Shown: positions 63,618-64,000 of the stretch, one piece after another
Position numbering within the stretch: the stretch's first letter is position 1
How the letters are laid out: each line of letters opens with the position of its first letter
Origin: Buddleja alternifolia
Taxonomy: Eukaryota; Streptophyta; Magnoliopsida; Lamiales; Scrophulariaceae
NCBI GenBank assembly: GCA_019426215.1
Contig: CM033393.1
Span: forward strand, 23,438,591-23,502,590
Direction: 5' to 3'
Length of the DNA stretch: 64,000 nucleotides
Translations under genes and position numbers: made by a program
Notes under the pieces: model-generated
What the model was told of the DNA's origin: nothing
The model's input: only the letters and a program-made list of their open reading frames with translations
The model's database searches: none

Positions 63618-64000
63618 TGTTGGTCCCAAGTGGTATACAAAAAGGTCTAGAAGGGGGGGGGGGTTGAATAGACCCTGAAGTCTTTTTCGACTTCTAAAAA
63701 TTCGTATCACTTTGAAGTATTTGAACGCTCGGAAAGCTTTGAGCGCTGGGTGCGGCGCTTGAGAGATAATGACTTAAGCGCTAGTTTCAGGCGCTTGGGA
63801 AAAGTTAACTTAGACTTGGTGATTTCAACGCTTACCAAAGTAGGGCAGAGTTTAGTCACCAAATCAGGGTTAGCACAACGGAAGTATTTTATAGCTTAGC
63901 GTTCGGTTTGTTAATCAAAAGTAGTAGCTTAGTTGTTTTAAAACTTTAGCAGAATGTATGCAATATGAATAGTAAAGCAGTAAAACAGTAAATGCTTAAA
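63618..64000 (-). repeat. 5' LTR of SIRE-3, first 383 bp
   Basis: Nearly identical to 52315-52700, cut by the window end. Confidence 0.95.

Larger units (their letters stand above)
52315..64000 (-). mobile_element. SIRE-3: SIRE/Maximus-type Ty1/copia, 5' LTR cut by window end
   Basis: Minus-strand element with both LTR edges, PBS and PPT. The 383 bp of 5' LTR in the window differ from the 3' LTR at roughly nine places by eye, so it is young. Its LTR is longer (1800 bp) than in SIRE-1/2 and it lacks the pol-3' ORF spacer, so it is a distinct subfamily. In spite of its youth it has at least five ORF-breaking lesions. Left outer flank is cgctc (52310-52314); the partner is outside. Confidence 0.93.

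Overview
The window is angiosperm nuclear DNA (probably eudicot; the species cannot be told) made almost entirely of transposable elements nested inside one another. I see no intact host gene. Signs of a plant nuclear genome are Ty1/copia elements primed by initiator-Met tRNA, Ty3/gypsy LTR remnants, MITEs, a satellite with a ~177-bp period, and AT-rich intergenic DNA. Positions were aligned by eye, so boundaries outside the marked TG/CA ends are approximate.

Left and right thirds. Three related Ty1/copia elements of the SIRE/Maximus lineage lie on the minus strand: SIRE-1 (1-11510, 3' end outside the window), SIRE-2 (40879-51709, right side interrupted) and SIRE-3 (52315 to beyond 64000). 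Each reads, on the minus strand, 5' LTR, PBS, gag with coiled coil, pol (protease, integrase, reverse transcriptase, RNase H), a long extra 3' ORF, polypurine tract and 3' LTR. All are broken by stops, frameshifts and deletions. SIRE-3 has nearly identical LTR ends and is the youngest. In SIRE-1 and SIRE-2 the extra 3' ORF is preceded by a conserved ~800-bp spacer with TATA and G-box motifs; SIRE-3 has lost it. All three are densely sprinkled with a short motif close to GRCGCTTGAG, in LTRs and in all reading frames.

Middle (11511-40761). This is a multi-level nest. The base is an Angela-like copia element on the minus strand (Angela-B). Its LTR is split into three pieces (12015-12467, 24179-24272, 38341-39494) by two insertions. 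The first is an Angela-like copia on the plus strand (Angela-C, 12468-24173), whose gag is itself split by a solo LTR (LTR-D, 15977-18851) holding a MITE. The second is a 14-kb terminal-inverted-repeat element (24273-38330) with Mutator-like ends and a 10-bp near-perfect target duplication. The pieces of LTR-B sum to about 1701 bp, against 1704 bp for a second copy of the same LTR (29718-34238 after removing its own insert), which supports the reconstruction.

The 14-kb element contains a GC-rich minisatellite split by a 3.4-kb gypsy-like solo LTR, arrays of the ~177-bp satellite split by a solo Angela-B LTR (itself split by a 2.8-kb gypsy solo LTR with perfect TSD), and a 2.4-kb tract of ~22-bp repeats centred on TTGACGTAT, in opposite orientation on the two sides of a spacer with a telomere-like stretch. 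No transposase was seen in it. To its right lie the Angela-B PPT side and the 3' end of a Tat-like gypsy element (to 40761), into which SIRE sequences were inserted.
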